DNA of 64,000 bases from Symsagittifera roscoffensis (taxonomy: Eukaryota > Xenacoelomorpha > Acoela > Convolutidae), in contig NC_087067.1 in assembly GCF_963678635.1 (NCBI RefSeq), positions 58,018,287 through 58,082,286 on the forward strand, in the 5' to 3' direction. This document shows, piece by piece, positions 61,991-64,000 of the stretch (positions are counted from its first letter, which is position 1; each line of letters opens with the position of its first letter). A model generated the notes under the pieces. The model was not told where the DNA came from. It was given only the letters and a program-made list of their open reading frames with translations, and searched no databases. A program made the translations under genes and the position numbers.

Positions 61991-63035
61991 CGATAGTTGC
62001 AGAAGCGAGTTTGCGCTGTGGTGATTTTTTGTTCGAAAAAAATTGTCGTCACAGTACTGGCAGTTTTTCTTTCTTTTTGGTCTTGACTGCCAGACATTAT
62101 TTGAGTTTTCACAAATTTGAAAGACAGTGGTGCCTTTTTGGGTTTGGTGATGCCTTTATAACTTGTTAAGGGTACCTGGGAAGGCTTAATTATTGATTTC
62201 ACTTTTTTTCCTGGAATCATGTCTTTTTATGTGTCTATCAGTGATGCGGTTTTTCTCGTTACAAGTTTTTCCATTTTTGATCACAGTGACTGGTTGACAT
62301 AGCCTTTTTGATGTGCTCATTTTTGTTCATTTATTCAAATCTACTAGTGTTGCGATTGTTGCACTAGCGAATTTGCGCTGGAGTGATTTTGTCTCAATAA
62401 AGTTGTCACAAATTGGTAGTTTCCACTATCTTTTGGTCTTGGCTACTGAATGTTTCTTCAGTTTTGACATCTTTGAAAAACCCAGGGACGCTTTTTCCGG
62501 GTGTTAATGCGTTGTGGACATGCTGACGGTTCCTGGGAGTGCTAAGTTTTTAATTTTGGTATGTATGTTTCTGAATTATGTCTTTTTTTGTGTGCATCTT
62601 TGATGCGATTTTTTGTGGTACAAATTTTTTCATTTTTGAGGACAGCGTGTGGCTAGTTAGGTCATCTTGATGTGTTCATTGTTGTTTCATTCGTCAAATC
62701 TATTGGGTAGGCGATAGTTGCAGAAGCGAATTTGAGCTGTGGTGATTTTTTGTTCGAAAAAAAAATTGTCGTCACAGTACTGGCAGTTTTTCTTTCTTTT
62801 TGGTCTTGACTGCCAGACATTATTTGAGTTTTCACAAATTTGAAAGACAGTGGTGCCTTTTTGGGTTTGGTGATGCCTTTATAACTTGTTAGGGGTACCT
62901 GGGAAGGCTTAATTATTGATTTCACTTTTTTTCCTGGAATCATGTCTTTTTATGTGTCTATCAGTGATGCGGTTTTTCTCGTTACACGTTTTTCCATGTT
63001 TGATCACAGTGACTGGCTGACATAGTTTTTTTGAT

Positions 63036-64000
63036 GTGCTCATTTTTGTTCATTTATTCAATTCTACTCGTGTTGCGATTGTTGCACTAGCGAATTCGTG
63101 CTGGAGTGATTTTGTCTCAATAAAGTTGTCGCAAATTGGTAGTTTCCACTATCTTTTGTTCTTGGCTACTGAATGTTTCTTCAGTTTTGACATCTTTGAA
63201 ATACCCAGGGACGCTTTTTCGGGGTGTTAATGCGTTGTGGACATGCTGACGGTTCCTGGGAGTACTAAGTTTTTAATTTTGGTATGTATGTTTCTGAATT
63301 ATGTCTTTTTTTGTGTTCATCTTTGATGCGGTTTTTTGTGGTACAAATTTTTTCATTTTTGAGGACAGCGTGTGGCTAGTTAAGTCATCTTGATGTGTTC
63401 AGTGTTGTTTCATTCGTCAAATCTACTGGTTAGGCGATAGTTGCGGAAGCGAGTTTGCGCTGTGGTGATTTTTTGTTCGAAAAAAATTGTCGTCACAGTA
63501 CAGGCAGTTTTTCTTTCTTTTTGGTCTTGACTGCCAGACATTATTTGAGTTTTCACAAATTTGAAAGACAGTGGTGCCTTTTTGGGTTTGGTGATGCCTT
63601 TATAACTTGTTAAGGGTACCTGGGAAGGCTTAATTATTGATTTCATTTTTTTTTGGGAATCATGTCTTTTTATGTGTCTATCAGTGATGCGGTTTTTCTC
63701 GTTACAAGTTTTTCCATTTTTGATCACAGTGACTGGTTGACATAGCCTTTTTGATGTGCTCATTTTTGTTCATTTATTCAATTCTACTCGTGTTGCGATT
63801 GTTGCACTAGCGAATTCGTGCTGGAGTGATTTTGTCTCAATAAAGTTGTCGCAAATTGGTAGTTTCCACTATCTTTTGTTCTTGGCTACTGAATGTTTCT
63901 TCAGTTTTGACATCTTTGAAATACCCAGGGACGCTTTTTCGGGATGTTAATGCGTTTTGGACGTGCTGACGGTTCCTGGGAGTACTAATTTTTTAATTTT
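63036..64000 (+). repeat. Last units of the window: near-identical 720-bp pair, truncated
   Basis: Units at 63036 and 63756 are 720 bp apart and share AGCGAATTCGTGCTGG and GTTGTCGCAAATTGG. They diverge at the end (TGCGTTGTGGACATG versus TGCGTTTTGGACGTG), so the second is partly chimeric with a 45751-type unit. The array is cut by the window edge. Confidence 0.85.

Larger units (their letters stand above)
34509..64000 (+). repeat. Satellite A array, right block: ~41 units of ~720 bp, continues past the window
   Basis: The landmark CTCATTTTTGTTCAT or its variant lies at about 34966, 35683, 36405, 37124, 37846, 38564, 39282, 40003, 40722, 41439, 42156, 42877, 43597, 44314, 45030, 45751, 46472, 47188, 47909, 48630, 49354, 50075, 50797, 51520, 52241, 52966, 53684, 54404, 55128, 55848, 56567, 57287, 58009, 58725, 59441, 60158, 60876, 61592, 62313, 63036 and 63756. 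The mean period is 719.8 bp. Every unit is two related halves, a2 (from AAATATG) and a1 (from AATCATGTC). The first right-array unit has a2 at 34509 and a1 at 34866. A 64-codon frame (mostly opening on GTG) and an 84-codon antisense frame recur because the sequence recurs. They are interrupted in several units and I do not call them genes. Confidence 0.98.

Noticed and set aside
34966-63950. Recurring 64-codon + strand frame and 84-codon - strand frame, once per A unit, as a gene family
   Set aside because: They repeat because the DNA repeats. The + frame mostly opens on GTG, not ATG, and is lost in several units (for example near 40003, where it is not open, and 43597, which has a one-base deletion at GTTGCCTAGC). 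The two frames occupy different halves of the unit and differ in extent between subfamilies. No signal, domain or codon-level constraint is apparent. A dN/dS test over the units would settle it.
1-64000. CENP-B box in satellite A (for example around ATTCGTCAAATCTACTGGG)
   Set aside because: The TTCG is followed by an A at the right distance, but the CGGG part of the NTTCGNNNNANNCGGGN core is missing in the units I checked.

Overview
This 64-kb window is a block of eukaryotic repetitive DNA with no gene that I can support. There is no credible protein-coding, rRNA or tRNA gene. Almost all of it is tandem satellite DNA that is AT-rich and markedly T-rich on the + strand. It most resembles centromeric, pericentromeric or other heterochromatin, but the species cannot be named from the sequence. 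A short TTAGGG-type run at 25.87 kb fits a eukaryote with that telomere motif. It is too short to identify a lineage.

Layout. (1) 1-3412: satellite A, a ~720-bp unit made of two diverged ~360-bp halves (a1 and a2). (2) 3413-24668: satellite B, 61 head-to-tail copies with a mean period of 350 bp. Each copy carries two neighbouring inverted repeats and a T8/A-tract foldback. (3) 24669-32020: a mosaic of older, lower-copy repeats. It holds a compound repeat present three times, a ~187-bp minisatellite in short runs, a terminal-inverted-repeat element containing two of those 187-bp units, a cluster of GTCAAAATGTGACC motifs and a palindrome with telomere-like repeats in its loop. (4) about 32021-34240: satellite C, about six copies of a ~350-bp unit, homogeneous in the middle and decayed at both edges. 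(5) 34290-34398: an impure GTT microsatellite. (6) 34509-64000: satellite A again in the same orientation, about 41 units of mean length 719.8 bp, running off the window.

The repeats show their history. In the right-hand A array a 2158-bp (three-unit) duplication is followed by a 1445-bp (two-unit) duplication that inherited mutations private to the second copy of the first event, so the order can be read directly. In B, three-monomer blocks of about 1037-1045 bp and a 9- to 10-monomer block are repeated, and single chimeric monomers mark exchange points. Left and right A arrays are different subfamilies, and one short patch at 56.7-56.9 kb in the right array looks like the left subfamily.

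The points most worth a second look are a 39-bp box conserved between the otherwise diverged halves of A (a candidate protein-binding site), three unrelated satellites that share a ~350-360-bp period beside a 187-bp minisatellite (a possible nucleosomal size constraint), the paired hairpins of B, and the TIR element that carries the 187-bp repeat. All coordinates were read by eye. Boundaries are good to a few bases where a junction is sharp and to tens of bases where repeats are decayed.
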